A stretch of DNA of 64,000 nucleotides from Nitrospira sp. BO4. GTDB lineage: Bacteria > Nitrospirota > Nitrospiria > Nitrospirales > Nitrospiraceae. Below, in pieces: positions 27,617 through 36,925 of the stretch. The stretch spans positions 186,001-250,000 of the forward strand of contig JAMPUU010000006.1 in NCBI GenBank assembly GCA_030144965.1, given 5' to 3'. Made by a program: the position numbers and the translations under genes. The notes beneath the pieces were generated by a model. That model was not told where the DNA came from. It saw only the letters and a program-made list of their open reading frames with translations, and did not search any database. Position 1 is the stretch's first letter. Every line of letters begins with the position of its first letter.

Positions 27617-29323
27617 ATGACCACTCCAGAATCTACCACCCCCTCGGATTTCATTCGGGATATCGTCGCGGCCGACCGTGCAGCCGGCAAACACGGCGGC
27701 CTGGTCGTGACGCGATTTCCTCCTGAACCCAACGGATACCTCCATATCGGGCACGCCAAATCCATGGCCCTTAACTTTGGGATCGCCAACGAAACCCCGG
27801 ACGGCGTCTGTCATCTTCGATTCGACGATACGAATCCCACGACCGAGGATCCGGAATATGTGCAGGCGATTCAGGAGGATGTCCGCTGGTTGGGATTTGA
27901 TTGGCGAGGAAAGAAGTTTTATGCATCCGATTATTTCGAGCAGCTGTACGCGTTCGCCATGGTGCTGATCAACAACGGGAAAGCCTACGTCGACAGTCTC
28001 CCAGCCGATCAAATCCGTGAATACCGGGGCACCCTGACGGAACCGGGCCGCAACAGTCCCTTTCGAGCTCGATCCATCGATGAAAATCTAAATCTATTCG
28101 CGCGCATGCGAGCCGGCGAGTTTGCGGACGGAGCCCATGTGTTGCGCGCCAAGATCGATATGGGCTCTCCCAACATCAACCTCAGAGACCCGATTCTCTA
28201 TCGGATCCGACATGCGACCCATTACCGAACAGAGACCGCGTGGTGCATCTATCCTTCGTATGATTTTGCGCATCCGCTCTCCGATGCCATCGAAGGTATT
28301 ACTCACTCGCTGTGCACGCTGGAATTTGAGGATCACCGTCCCTTGTACGATTGGGTTGTCGCGGAGGCCCATGCTCCGCATCGCCCCCAGCAGATCGAAT
28401 TCGCAAGACTCAATCTGACCTCCACGGTGATGAGCAAGCGCAAGCTTCTGGAATTGGTCGAAAAGAAACTGGTGGCCGGTTGGGATGATCCACGCCTTCC
28501 CACACTCAAAGGCCTCCGCCGCCGAGGCGTGACTCCGGAAGCGATTCGTGCTTTTTGCGAACACATCGGCGTCGCGAAGCGCGAAGCGATCGTCGAGATG
28601 CAGCTGCTCGAACACTTCATCCGAGAAGACTTGAACAAACGGTCACCACGCGTGATGGCAGTACTCCGGCCGTTGAAAGTCGTGATCGACAACTATCCGG
28701 ACGGTGTCGTTGAAGAGCTCGACGCTGTGAATAATCCGGAAGATGCCTCTGCAGGAACTCGAAAAGTCCCGTTTTCGCGGACGCTCTACATCGAGCAGGA
28801 CGATTTCCGGGAAGATCCGCCGAAACAGTTCTACCGCCTCGCGCCGGGCCGAGAGGTCCGGCTTCGCTATGGGTACATCATCAAGTGTGTGCACACCACG
28901 AAAGATCCTCAGACCGGTCTGGTCACCGAACTCCACTGCACCTACGATCCGGAAACCAGAAGCGGATCAGCGCACGAACAACGCAAGGTAAAAGCCACCA
29001 TTCACTGGGTGTCGGCCTCCCATGCGGTCAATGCGACCATTCGTCTGTATCATGCGCTTCTTCTCCCTGCCCAGGCCAAACCCTCGGCTGACCAGGACTG
29101 GACTCACTCATTGAACCCTCAGTCGCTCGAACAGTTGAGCGGCTGCTTGGTTGAGCCAAGCCTTCGTTCAGCTACGCCCGGCTCTCGATTCCAATTCGAG
29201 CGGCAGGGATACTTCTGCGTCGATCCCGATTCATCATCCGAGACCCTTCTTTTCAACCGCACCGTGTCTCTCAAAGATGCATGGGCCAAGCTGGAGAAAA
29301 CCCAGCAAACACCACGAAACTGA
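27617..29323 (+). CDS. glnS: Glutaminyl-tRNA synthetase
   Basis: 568 aa from ATG 27617; an in-frame GTG at 27566 would add 17 residues. It is a class I synthetase with [15 protein letters not shown] (HIGH at about 43-46) and VMSKRKL (KMSKS loop), followed by the two C-terminal beta-barrel anticodon domains of bacterial GlnRS. It charges tRNA-Gln directly with glutamine. Both tRNA-Gln genes lie 2.0 kb downstream and gltX follows them, so this region supplies most Glu/Gln decoding. Confidence 0.95.
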   Translation: MTTPESTTPSDFIRDIVAADRAAGKHGGLVVTRFPPEPNGYLHIGHAKSMALNFGIANETPDGVCHLRFDDTNPTTEDPEYVQAIQEDVRWLGFDWRGKKFYASDYFEQLYAFAMVLINNGKAYVDSLPADQIREYRGTLTEPGRNSPFRARSIDENLNLFARMRAGEFADGAHVLRAKIDMGSPNINLRDPILYRIRHATHYRTETAWCIYPSYDFAHPLSDAIEGITHSLCTLEFEDHRPLYDWVVAEAHAPHRPQQIEFARLNLTSTVMSKRKLLELVEKKLVAGWDDPRLPTLKGLRRRGVTPEAIRAFCEHIGVAKREAIVEMQLLEHFIREDLNKRSPRVMAVLRPLKVVIDNYPDGVVEELDAVNNPEDASAGTRKVPFSRTLYIEQDDFREDPPKQFYRLAPGREVRLRYGYIIKCVHTTKDPQTGLVTELHCTYDPETRSGSAHEQRKVKATIHWVSASHAVNATIRLYHALLLPAQAKPSADQDWTHSLNPQSLEQLSGCLVEPSLRSATPGSRFQFERQGYFCVDPDSSSETLLFNRTVSLKDAWAKLEKTQQTPRN

Positions 29324-29470
29324 CGATCGCTGAGGCCTGGCGATCGAAAGCCGCTGGGCATGCTGATTCTCACTCGATGCGTGCCACCGCGAGCCGGTAG
29401 GGCTATACTATGTCCGATGATCGCCAATCTTGCGGAAGGCACTTGGTTACTCTCGGTTGTGGAGGTCACG

Positions 29471-29806
29471 ATGATCGAATGTCGGGAACATCCGCGAATC
29501 GCCGTTGACTTGCAAGTCTTCTTTTCAACGACCAATCAGACGGATATCCGTCAAGGTACGATGTTCGATATTTCCGCTGGGGGTTGCGCAGTGACCAGCA
29601 CCGCTCCGGTTGCGCCGGGGGCCGGTGTCAAATTGTTGATCCAGGCCACCGATCTGGCGGTCCCGATCACCGTCCATTCCGCTGCTGTTCGATGGGTCAA
29701 CCATGGGGAATTCGGAGTCGAATTCGTGCGTCTCACTGATGTGGATCGGAACCGGTTGCAACGGCTCCTTCACATTGCTACACCGCGGTCCGTGCCTCAA
29801 GATTGA
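29471..29806 (+). CDS. PilZ-domain protein
   Basis: 111 aa from ATG 29471, behind GGAGGT at 4 bases; the frame is open further upstream without SD. PilZ c-di-GMP-binding signatures: the RxxxR-like ECREHPRIAVDL near the N-terminus and DISAGGCAV (D/NxSxxG) at about 37-45, followed by the beta-barrel segment VRWVNHGEFGVEFV. It is a stand-alone single-domain receptor, so the effector partner is unknown. Confidence 0.85.
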   Translation: MIECREHPRIAVDLQVFFSTTNQTDIRQGTMFDISAGGCAVTSTAPVAPGAGVKLLIQATDLAVPITVHSAAVRWVNHGEFGVEFVRLTDVDRNRLQRLLHIATPRSVPQD

Positions 29807-29857
29807 CCGGCCTGCCTACACCTTTTCTTCTTCCGGCACCGACATTACACTAGACCC

Positions 29858-30055
29858 ATGACATGTCCCCTGTGCAGCCAACCCGCACCATGGGAAGGGA
29901 ACCCGTGGCGCCCTTTCTGTTCTGAACGGTGCCAGCTCATTGACCTGGGGACGTGGGCGGCGGAACAGTACCGTATTCCAGGTCCCACCTCCGGCCAAGG
30001 AGACGCTGACCCCACAAGGATGAACAGTAAGAACGGAGGTGAAGGCGAAGGATAG
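29858..30055 (+). CDS. yacG: YacG-like DNA gyrase inhibitor, zinc-binding
   Basis: 65 aa. The CPLC and CSERC pairs form the four-cysteine zinc site, and [24 protein letters not shown] is the family signature. E. coli YacG binds GyrB and inhibits gyrase. The C-terminal 20 residues are acidic and Gly-rich. A gap of 205 bases follows; it contains a 7-bp-arm inverted repeat (30151-30157 with 30179-30185) but no supported gene. Confidence 0.88.
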   Translation: MTCPLCSQPAPWEGNPWRPFCSERCQLIDLGTWAAEQYRIPGPTSGQGDADPTRMNSKNGGEGEG

Positions 30056-30260
30056 CCAAAGGGGTCCGTAGCCTGCTGATCGAGCATGGATTGCCTGAAA
30101 CCACGGCCATATCATTCCCCTCGGGCAAAATCTTGGCGGAAGCACTCTACACGAGCGATCAGTCCCATCGATGGCAAACGCTCGTGAATTGCCTGTTGGC
30201 AAGTTTGGACGAACTTGCTAAGGTCTTGCTCTCTACCCATCTGTCGAAGGGAACTATTCT

Positions 30261-31307
30261 ATGCTGGAGACGAAAGGCTATGCGGCATTGGCCGCCAAGG
30301 AGAGACTACAACCTTTTTCCTTTGAGCGACGCGACGTCGGACCGCGCGATGTCCTGATCACAATCTCACATTGCGGCATCTGCCACTCCGACATCCACCA
30401 AGCCCGGAACGAATGGGGCATCTCCCTCTATCCGATGGTGCCCGGACATGAAATTGTAGGCGCTGTGTCGCAGGTGGGATCGGCCGTTCAAGCCTTCAAA
30501 GTCGGTGATCGAGCCGGCGTCGGCTGCTTCGTCGATTCCTGCCGAACGTGCACAGCCTGCCGCGAGGGCCTCGAACAATATTGTGACGGCGGTGCACTCT
30601 GGACTTACGCCGGACAGGACAAGTCCGGTGGGATTACCCAAGGCGGCTACTCGACTCAAATTGTCGTGGACGAGAACTACGTCTTGCATATTCCCTCGAC
30701 ACTTTCACCAGCGGGAGCGGCGCCATTGCTCTGCGCAGGGATTACGACCTACTCGCCCCTGCGCCAGTGGGGCGTCGGTCGCTATCATAAATTGGCGGTT
30801 GTCGGACTCGGCGGCCTCGGCCACATGGCGGTGAAGCTGGCCAAGGCGATGGGAACCGAGGTGACGGTGTTAAGCACGTCGGAGAAGAAACGGGAAGATG
30901 CGAAGCGATTGGGTGCCACGAGCTTTGCTGTGACCTCTAATCCCCAGACCTTTACCAAGCTGCATAAGTATTTCGACTACATCCTCGACACCGTATCGGC
31001 CCCGCACGATTACAACGCCTATTTGAACCTCCTCAAAACCGACGGCACCATGATCCTCGTGGGGGCGCCTGAGAGGCCAACCCCGGTCCAGGCCTTCTCG
31101 CTCATTTCCAAACGTCGGCGCCTCGCCGGCTCTCTCATCGGCGGGATCAAAGAAACACAGGAAATGCTCAATTTCTGCGCACAACATCAAATTGAGTCGG
31201 ATATCGAGCTGATCCCCATTCAACAGGTCAATGAGGCTTATGAGCGAGTACTCCGAGGCGATGTAAAGTACCGGTTCGTCATCGACATGAAGTCACTATT
31301 GAAGTAG
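30261..31307 (+). CDS. Zinc-dependent alcohol dehydrogenase (YahK/cinnamyl-type)
   Basis: 348 aa medium-chain dehydrogenase. Catalytic zinc ligands in CGICHSD and PGHEIVG; structural zinc cysteines in CRTCTACREGLEQYC; the Rossmann signature GLGGLGHMAVKLAKAMG at about 178. The LLCAGITTYSPLRQW segment is typical of the YahK/cinnamyl alcohol dehydrogenase subgroup, usually NADPH-dependent aldehyde reductases. It is a monocistronic gene. The physiological substrate cannot be assigned. Confidence 0.9.
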   Translation: MLETKGYAALAAKERLQPFSFERRDVGPRDVLITISHCGICHSDIHQARNEWGISLYPMVPGHEIVGAVSQVGSAVQAFKVGDRAGVGCFVDSCRTCTACREGLEQYCDGGALWTYAGQDKSGGITQGGYSTQIVVDENYVLHIPSTLSPAGAAPLLCAGITTYSPLRQWGVGRYHKLAVVGLGGLGHMAVKLAKAMGTEVTVLSTSEKKREDAKRLGATSFAVTSNPQTFTKLHKYFDYILDTVSAPHDYNAYLNLLKTDGTMILVGAPERPTPVQAFSLISKRRRLAGSLIGGIKETQEMLNFCAQHQIESDIELIPIQQVNEAYERVLRGDVKYRFVIDMKSLLK

Positions 31308-31332
31308 CGGGGATGCAACCGAATGGAGGATA

Positions 31333-31406
31333 TGGCTGGGGGACTAGGAATCGAACCTAGGTAGCCAGCTCCAAAGGCTGGCGTCCTACCGCTAGACGAT
31401 CCCCCA
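31333..31406 (-). tRNA. tRNA-Gln (anticodon TTG)
   Basis: 74 nt with encoded CCA. The acceptor stem TGGGGGA pairs with TCCCCCA, beginning with the U1 typical of tRNA-Gln. The anticodon stem CCAGC/GCTGG has loop CTTTGGA, giving TTG. The T-arm and D-arm match the neighbouring copy, so the pair arose by duplication. Confidence 0.95.
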
Positions 31407-31453
31407 GCGCGGTACTGAAGCGACACGCGGTTGGGAAGGCAGAGAAAAGATAT

Positions 31454-31527
31454 TGGCTGGGGGACTAGGAATCGAACCTAGGTAGTCAGATCCAGAGACT
31501 GACGTCCTACCGCTAGACGATCCCCCA
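31454..31527 (-). tRNA. tRNA-Gln (anticodon CTG)
   Basis: 74 nt with encoded CCA. Identical acceptor and T-arm to the TTG isoacceptor 47 bases away; the anticodon stem TCAGT/TCTGA closes the loop CTCTGGA, giving CTG. Differences between the two genes are confined mostly to the anticodon arm. Confidence 0.95.
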
Positions 31528-31563
31528 ACCGGCGTTCAACGTAATACACGACTACTCGGTCCG

Positions 31564-32985
31564 TCAAGCCTGGTTGGCTTTTGCGCGTTCGATTCCCTCG
31601 CGGAGCCGAAAGAGGGTCCGTTCTCGACCCAGGATCTCCATCACCTCAAACAGTCCGGGGCTTGCCGTTCGTCCGGTCAAGGCGACGCGGACCGGCTGGG
31701 CGAGCTGGCCCATCTTCATGCCTTCTTCCTCAACCACCTGCTTGAAGCTGTGCTCCCATTCCAATTTGGAGAAGGTGGGGAACGCTTCCAAGCGTGTGGT
31801 CAGCTTGTTCAGGGTCGGAGCGATGGCCGATGTTAGAAACTTTCTTGCCGCTTCCGCTTCGAAGATGACGGATTGCCCGAAATACGGCTTGACCCACTCC
31901 ACCATTTCGAGCAGCGTCTTGGCTCGTTCCTTCACCAAAACCACCAGCTGGGTGAGCCAATCATCAGAGACAGACTCGACCTCCTTCTTGAACCCGGCTT
32001 GCTCCAACAATGGCACGAGCGCTTGCGCAACCTGGTGCGGAGGGCTGGTTTTGATGTATTCGGCATTCATCCAGAGTAGCTTGTCCGGATTGAAGACGGC
32101 GGGCGACTTTTGCACATGATCCCACGAGAACTTTTCAATCAGCTCTTGCCGGGTAAACAGTTCTTGATCACCGTGTGACCAGCCGAGTCGGACCAGGTAG
32201 TTGACCATGGCATCGGGGAGATAGCCCATATCTTTGTACGCCATGATCGAGGTGGCCCCATGGCGCTTGGAGAGCCGTGTTTTGTCCGATCCTAAAATCA
32301 TCGGCAGGTGTCCAAAGCGGGGAACGGCAAACCCCAGCGCTTCAAAAATTGGAACCTGCCGTGGCGTGTTGGTAAGATGGTCGTCTCCTCGCACGACGTG
32401 CGTGATGCGCATCAGCGCATCGTCGACCACGACCGAAAAATTATAGGTCGGATATCCGTTGGACCTCAGTATGATGAGATCATCTAGCACGGTGTTGTCG
32501 AACACAATTTTGCCTTTGATTAAATCATCGACGACCGTCTGACCCTCTTGTGGAGCCTTGAATCGAAGCGCCGCATCACTCGGCGGGTTCGCGATTCCTA
32601 AGTTGCGGCAGCGACCGTCATAACGAGGCGACAACCCTTTGGCTTCGGCTTCTTTTCGTCGTGCCTCCAGCTCCTCCGCCTTACATATGCACCAGTACGC
32701 CTGTCCTGCCTCGAGCAGCCTCATGGCGTGACTGCGATACAGATCCATTCGCTCAGTTTGACGGAATGGACCTTCATCCCAATCGAGCCCGACCCACTCC
32801 ATCCCCTCGATGATGGCCTGAATCGATTCATCGGTCGACCGGCTTTGATCGGTATCCTCGATACGAAGAATGAAGGTCCCCTGTTGTTGGCGCGCAAAGA
32901 GCCAATTGAAGAGGGCAGTGCGCACACCCCCAATATGGAGAAATCCCGTCGGACTCGGAGCGAACCGGACACGGACCTGGTTCAT
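31564..32985 (-). CDS. gltX: Glutamyl-tRNA synthetase
   Basis: 473 aa. Class I signature FLHIGGVRTALFNWLF at the N-terminus, the KMSKS-type loop TRLSKRHGATS at about 240, and the helical C-terminal anticodon-binding domain. A GlnRS is encoded nearby, so this enzyme need not be the non-discriminating type; the sequence alone does not settle it. The gene is read towards the two tRNA-Gln genes and probably shares a transcript with them. Confidence 0.95.
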   Translation of the reverse strand: MNQVRVRFAPSPTGFLHIGGVRTALFNWLFARQQQGTFILRIEDTDQSRSTDESIQAIIEGMEWVGLDWDEGPFRQTERMDLYRSHAMRLLEAGQAYWCICKAEELEARRKEAEAKGLSPRYDGRCRNLGIANPPSDAALRFKAPQEGQTVVDDLIKGKIVFDNTVLDDLIILRSNGYPTYNFSVVVDDALMRITHVVRGDDHLTNTPRQVPIFEALGFAVPRFGHLPMILGSDKTRLSKRHGATSIMAYKDMGYLPDAMVNYLVRLGWSHGDQELFTRQELIEKFSWDHVQKSPAVFNPDKLLWMNAEYIKTSPPHQVAQALVPLLEQAGFKKEVESVSDDWLTQLVVLVKERAKTLLEMVEWVKPYFGQSVIFEAEAARKFLTSAIAPTLNKLTTRLEAFPTFSKLEWEHSFKQVVEEEGMKMGQLAQPVRVALTGRTASPGLFEVMEILGRERTLFRLREGIERAKANQA

Positions 32986-33113
32986 GATCGCGTCATCCCT
33001 TCATGGCATGTCATCGACGCCGACATCTATATCACGCTGTGAAAATCCTTGCACTTGGCCCCGGCGCTTCCATCTCATAACCGCTTCTGATATGACCATG
33101 CCAGGAGGTCGGG

Positions 33114-33818
33114 ATGGCGGAACTCACTCAGCCTGCTACAGTGCTTTCGGTCACTGATCTCACACCCCAAGTCCGTCAACTGGTGGTCAAACCCAAGACC
33201 ACCAAGATCTCTTTTCAGCCGGGACAATGGGTATCGCTCAAATTGCCGGTCGGACCAAAGCCACCGCTCAATCGCGCATATTCCATGGCCGACCCTTCCT
33301 CGCCCTATGGAGAGCTGACGCTGGTCTTCGATCGTGTTCCCGGTGGACTCGGTTCCAATTATCTGTGTCAGCTGAAATCCGGCGATGAAATTTCCTTGTC
33401 CGGCCCGTACGGAAATTTCGCCCTCCCCCAACCCCTCGATCGTGAACTCGTGTTGATCGCTCGCTACACGGGTCTTGTTCCGATGCGCTGCCTGTTGAAA
33501 CAGATATTTTTCGCCAAACTCCAGACGCCTGTCTTATTGATTGCGGTGTCACCCAGCGAGAAAGAGATATTGTTTCATCAGGAATGGCTCACGATGGCAG
33601 TGCAATGTTCGTCTTTCCGCTACCTCCCTTTGGTCGCGGAGAATGGTGAGAGGGAGGCCGTGGAGAAAACCTTGTCCGTCCTTACTCCATTGATTCAGGG
33701 ACAGCCGAAAGTGGTTCCCATGCTCTGTGGAACCAAAGCCTTCGTCCGTCCCTTACGCGCGTACTTTAAGGAAAAAGGTTACGACCGGAAGGAAGTGAAA
33801 ATAGAAACCTACGACTAA
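33114..33818 (+). CDS. FAD/NAD(P)-binding oxidoreductase, ferredoxin reductase-like
   Basis: 234 aa behind AGGAGGT. The FAD-binding barrel has the flavin motif NRAYSMA at about 54-60 and GGLGSNYL; the C-terminal nucleotide domain ends with CGTKAFVRPLRAYF. The usual GGTGIAPM pyridine-nucleotide loop is replaced by ARYTGLVPM, so cofactor binding may differ. It is convergent with the ISC ferredoxin gene (stop codons one base apart), and could reduce that ferredoxin; this is inferred from position. Confidence 0.8.
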   Translation: MAELTQPATVLSVTDLTPQVRQLVVKPKTTKISFQPGQWVSLKLPVGPKPPLNRAYSMADPSSPYGELTLVFDRVPGGLGSNYLCQLKSGDEISLSGPYGNFALPQPLDRELVLIARYTGLVPMRCLLKQIFFAKLQTPVLLIAVSPSEKEILFHQEWLTMAVQCSSFRYLPLVAENGEREAVEKTLSVLTPLIQGQPKVVPMLCGTKAFVRPLRAYFKEKGYDRKEVKIETYD

Positions 33819-33819
33819 A

Positions 33820-34236
33820 TCAGTGTCCTTCTCTGACGAGATTCTTATTGACGGCTGGAATTTCAACGACGATATCCTTCGTTCCGTTCGGCACACATTG
33901 GCATCCCAGACGAGACTGTAATGTCGTCATGGGAGCTTCATCCAACTGATCATACTCATCGTCCGTGCCCTCGTTGCAGGTTTCCAGCCCCTGCTTCACC
34001 ATGACATGACAGGTCGAGCAGGCACACACCCCGCCACATACATGTTCCAAATCAATCCCGTGCCCCATCGCAATATCTAAAACGCTCCCCGGTAACCCGG
34101 TGGCGCCGTAGGGGATTTTTTCAGGATCGACAGCAACGGTGGTCGAGGTTCCATTCGGCTGAATAAATGTGATGGTATAGGAGACTTTGGGAAGTTCGTA
34201 ATCAGCCTTCTCAATATACGGGTTCGTCCCGCCCAT
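33820..34236 (-). CDS. fdx: ISC-type [2Fe-2S] ferredoxin
   Basis: 138 aa. Adrenodoxin-like fold with cluster cysteines 67, 73, 76 and 112 (C-x5-C-x2-C-x35-C, the spacing of E. coli Fdx). An N-terminal extension of about 18 residues precedes the fold. It supplies electrons for Fe-S cluster assembly. It is divergent from iscR, so the control region 34237-34370 may serve both. Confidence 0.92.
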   Translation of the reverse strand: MGGTNPYIEKADYELPKVSYTITFIQPNGTSTTVAVDPEKIPYGATGLPGSVLDIAMGHGIDLEHVCGGVCACSTCHVMVKQGLETCNEGTDDEYDQLDEAPMTTLQSRLGCQCVPNGTKDIVVEIPAVNKNLVREGH

Positions 34237-34279
34237 ATGCCTATTCCTTTCCGAGCTAGCGTTAGACTCTAGCCGCGTA

Positions 34280-34309
34280 TTGACACCCGAGAAACATGCG
34301 TGCTAGTCT
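34280..34309 (+). promoter_or_regulatory. Putative iscR promoter
   Basis: TTGACA (34280-34285), an 18-base spacer and TAGTCT (34304-34309) on the plus strand. The inferred transcription start is near 34316, about 55 bases upstream of the iscR ATG and just upstream of the palindrome at 34325-34351. Confidence 0.5.
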
Positions 34310-34324
34310 TAATCCGACCAGAAT

Positions 34325-34351
34325 GATCGGAGATCATTATAGTCTCCGATC
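34325..34351. promoter_or_regulatory. 27-bp palindrome, candidate IscR operator
   Basis: Perfect inverted repeat GATCGGAGA (34325-34333), 9-base AT-rich spacer, TCTCCGATC (34343-34351). Size and symmetry match Rrf2-family operators. It falls just downstream of the inferred start site, where binding would repress. The bases differ from E. coli type 1 IscR sites. Confidence 0.6.
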
Positions 34352-34370
34352 TAACAGATCGGCAATAGCG

Positions 34371-34844
34371 ATGTTAAAGATTTCAAAAAAAGCTGATTAC
34401 GCACTCATGGCGCTCCAACACATCGCTTCGGTGCAATTCGGGGATATTACTCCGGGCAGAGTTGTGAATACGAAAGAGATCGCCGAGGAATACAACATTC
34501 CGTTGGAATTGTTGGCGAAGGTCCTCCAAGTCCTCTCAAAGAACGGCATGATCGAAAGTCACAACGGCCCGAAGGGTGGCTACCTTCTGGCACGCAATGC
34601 CGGACAAATCACGATCGCGCAGATTCTCGAAAGCATCGAAGGCCCTCTGGGCATCACCGACTGCTCGCATGAGAAAGAGGGCGAATTCTGTATGCAGCGC
34701 GAGCACTGCAACATCCGCACACCGTTGCTGAAGATCCAAGGCAGCATCTACCAGTTACTGAACAATATGACGTTGGAAGACATGATGGGCGGCACACCCC
34801 TGATCACGATCCAGTCTCCCTCAGCACAAGGAGTTGAACGATGA
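34371..34844 (+). CDS. iscR: IscR-like Rrf2-family regulator
   Basis: 157 aa from ATG 34371 ([15 protein letters not shown]). N-terminal winged helix with the GPKGGYLLA wing, then the cluster-binding loop with Cys98, Cys107 and Cys113 (C-x8-C-x5-C), which can hold a [2Fe-2S] cluster. It is expected to sense Fe-S status and control the isc operon, overlapping iscS by ATGA. The frame upstream of ATG 34371 runs through the palindrome and is rejected as coding. Confidence 0.92.
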   Translation: MLKISKKADYALMALQHIASVQFGDITPGRVVNTKEIAEEYNIPLELLAKVLQVLSKNGMIESHNGPKGGYLLARNAGQITIAQILESIEGPLGITDCSHEKEGEFCMQREHCNIRTPLLKIQGSIYQLLNNMTLEDMMGGTPLITIQSPSAQGVER

Positions 34845-36058
34845 AGTTTCCTATTTTCCTCGATAATCATTCCACCACTCCCATGGATCCCCGAGTCCTG
34901 GAAGCCATGCTGCCGTATTTTACCGAGAAGTTCGGCAATGCCGCCAGCCGTAATCACGCTTTTGGCTGGGCAGCGGAAGAAGCCGTGGAACAGGGCCGCA
35001 AACAGATTGCGCGGCTCATCAAGGCCGACTCAAAAGAAATCGTCTTCACCAGCGGGGCCACTGAATCGGACAATCTGGCGTTGAAGGGTGTCTTGGAGAT
35101 GTACAAGGAAAAGGGCACCCATATCATCACCGCGACCACGGAACATCGGGCTGTACTCGACACGGCCAAGTCCCTGGAGGCCAAGGGGCTGGCAACCGCA
35201 ACCTATCTACCGGTCGACAAGAACGGCATGGTCAATCCGCAAGACATCGAAAAGGCCATTACTGATAAGACGATCCTGATCTCGGTCATGCTCGCCAATA
35301 ACGAGATCGGCACGATCAATCCCATCCAGGAAATCGGCAAGATCGCGAAAGCGAGGGGAATTCTGTTTCATTGCGATGCGACACAGGGCGTCGGCAAAAT
35401 TCCCGTCGATGTACAAGCCATGGGCATTGATCTCATGTCGTTCTCAGCCCACAAGATTTATGGCCCGAAGGGAATCGGTGCGCTCTACGTCAGAAAGCGG
35501 AATCCCCGCGTACGGATCGCGGCCCAGATGGACGGAGGGGGACATGAGCGCGGTATGCGGTCCGGTACTTTAGCGGTACCGCTGATCGTCGGATTCGGAA
35601 AGGCCTGTGAAGTCTGCGAACAAGAGATGACATCGGAAGCGGCCAGGTTGTCTAAAATGCGCGACCGCCTTCAGGCCGACATCATGGCGGCCCTCGAAGA
35701 CAGTTATCTCAACGGCCATCCGACGAACCGTTTGCCGGGCAACCTCAACATTTCGTTCGCCTACGTCGAAGGGGAGTCGCTGCTCATGGGCATGAAGGAC
35801 ATCGCACTCTCGTCCGGTTCGGCTTGCACGTCGGCCACACTGGAACCTTCCTATGTCTTGCGCGCACTCGGCGTCGGAACCGAGCTCGCTCACTCCTCAA
35901 TCCGCTTCGGTTTGGGCCGCTTCAATACGGATGACGAGATTGACTATACGATCAAGAAGGTTATTGAGGTAGTGACCAAGTTGCGGGAAATGTCCCCGCT
36001 CTATGAAATGGCAAAAGAAGGTGTGGATCTGAAATCCGTCCAGTGGGCGGCGCATTAA
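34841..36058 (+). CDS. iscS: Cysteine desulfurase
   Basis: 405 aa PLP enzyme that releases sulfur from cysteine for cluster assembly. The PLP-binding Lys205 lies in [12 protein letters not shown] and the persulfide-carrying Cys329 in [14 protein letters not shown], on a long IscS-type loop (group I). It starts within the iscR stop codon and is followed by iscU after 31 bases. Confidence 0.96.
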   Translation: MKFPIFLDNHSTTPMDPRVLEAMLPYFTEKFGNAASRNHAFGWAAEEAVEQGRKQIARLIKADSKEIVFTSGATESDNLALKGVLEMYKEKGTHIITATTEHRAVLDTAKSLEAKGLATATYLPVDKNGMVNPQDIEKAITDKTILISVMLANNEIGTINPIQEIGKIAKARGILFHCDATQGVGKIPVDVQAMGIDLMSFSAHKIYGPKGIGALYVRKRNPRVRIAAQMDGGGHERGMRSGTLAVPLIVGFGKACEVCEQEMTSEAARLSKMRDRLQADIMAALEDSYLNGHPTNRLPGNLNISFAYVEGESLLMGMKDIALSSGSACTSATLEPSYVLRALGVGTELAHSSIRFGLGRFNTDDEIDYTIKKVIEVVTKLREMSPLYEMAKEGVDLKSVQWAAH

Positions 36059-36089
36059 CTGACATATAACGCAAATTTCGGAGGATACT

Positions 36090-36488
36090 ATGTCCTACAG
36101 CGATAAAGTCGTCGATCATTTCAACAACCCTCGGAACATGGGAAGCTTTAAGAAGGACGAAGAAGGCGTGGGCACCGGTATGGTGGGGGCCCCGGAGTGC
36201 GGGGACGTCATGAAGCTGCAGATCAAGGTGCAAAACGATACGATCGTCGATGCGAAGTTCAAGACCTTCGGTTGCGGCTCGGCGATCGCCAGTTCCAGCT
36301 TGGCCACCGAATGGCTCAAGGGGAAAACGATCGATGAAGCCCAGAAAATCAAGAATACGGATATTGTGCAGGAGCTGAATCTTCCGCCCGTGAAAATTCA
36401 CTGCTCGGTCCTGGCGGAAGATGCGATCAAAGCCGCGTTGGCCGATTATCAGAAGAAGACTGACGCGCAGCCGACCGGCACCAAGTAA
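36090..36488 (+). CDS. iscU: Fe-S cluster scaffold protein
   Basis: 132 aa. Cluster ligands Cys37, Cys62 and Cys105 with the conserved PECGDV and GCGSAIASSS segments. The motif LPPVK at 98-102 is the recognition site for the HscA chaperone, matching the presence of hscA/hscB downstream. GGAGG precedes the ATG. The C-terminal tail of about 12 residues is variable. Confidence 0.96.
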   Translation: MSYSDKVVDHFNNPRNMGSFKKDEEGVGTGMVGAPECGDVMKLQIKVQNDTIVDAKFKTFGCGSAIASSSLATEWLKGKTIDEAQKIKNTDIVQELNLPPVKIHCSVLAEDAIKAALADYQKKTDAQPTGTK

Positions 36489-36509
36489 TTACCACGAAGG
36501 GAGCGCCAC

Positions 36510-36866
36510 ATGGACACCACGAACGTAGAGACTCAGGCTCCGATCATCTCGCTCACCGATGCGGCCTTGAAAGAAGTCAAGCGACTGATCAATGTGCAAG
36601 GGATCGAGGAAGGTGGACTTCGCCTGGGTGTCAAAGGTGGCGGCTGTTCGGGCTTGAGTTACACGATCAATTTTGACGAAAAGATCGGACAGTACGACCA
36701 AGTCTATGAGTTCGACGGTGTCAAAGTGATCGTCGACGCCAAGAGCGCTATCTATCTCCAGGGCACCCAATTGGACTACCAAAAAGATCTCATGGGCGGG
36801 AACTTCAAGTTTATCAATCCGAACGCCAACAAAACCTGCGGCTGCGGAGAATCGTTCTCAGCTTGA
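36510..36866 (+). CDS. iscA: A-type Fe-S carrier protein
   Basis: 118 aa HesB/IscA family, with Cys46 in GGGCSGLSY and the C-terminal Cys110 and Cys112 in KTCGCGESF. It carries clusters from IscU to targets. ErpA is a close alternative, but its place between iscU and hscB favours IscA. A terminator-like hairpin follows 26 bases downstream. Confidence 0.93.
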   Translation: MDTTNVETQAPIISLTDAALKEVKRLINVQGIEEGGLRLGVKGGGCSGLSYTINFDEKIGQYDQVYEFDGVKVIVDAKSAIYLQGTQLDYQKDLMGGNFKFINPNANKTCGCGESFSA

Positions 36867-36891
36867 TTCGAAACGAGTAGGAGAGACCACC

Positions 36892-36921
36892 GGGCATGGC
36901 TCATGCGCCATGCCCGTTTTT
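36892..36921 (+). terminator. Intrinsic terminator between iscA and hscB
   Basis: GGGCATGG (36892-36899), an 8-base loop, CCATGCCC (36908-36915), then G and five T (36917-36921). It is a classic hairpin plus U-tract. The hscB ATG follows only 5 bases later, so readthrough or attenuation must set hscB-hscA-iscX levels relative to iscRSUA. Confidence 0.75.
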
Positions 36922-36925
36922 ACTC

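Noticed and set aside
30151..30185. Inverted repeat ACGAGCG/CGCTCGT upstream of the alcohol dehydrogenase
   Set aside because: 7-bp arms around a 21-base loop without T-run or promoter context; could be chance.
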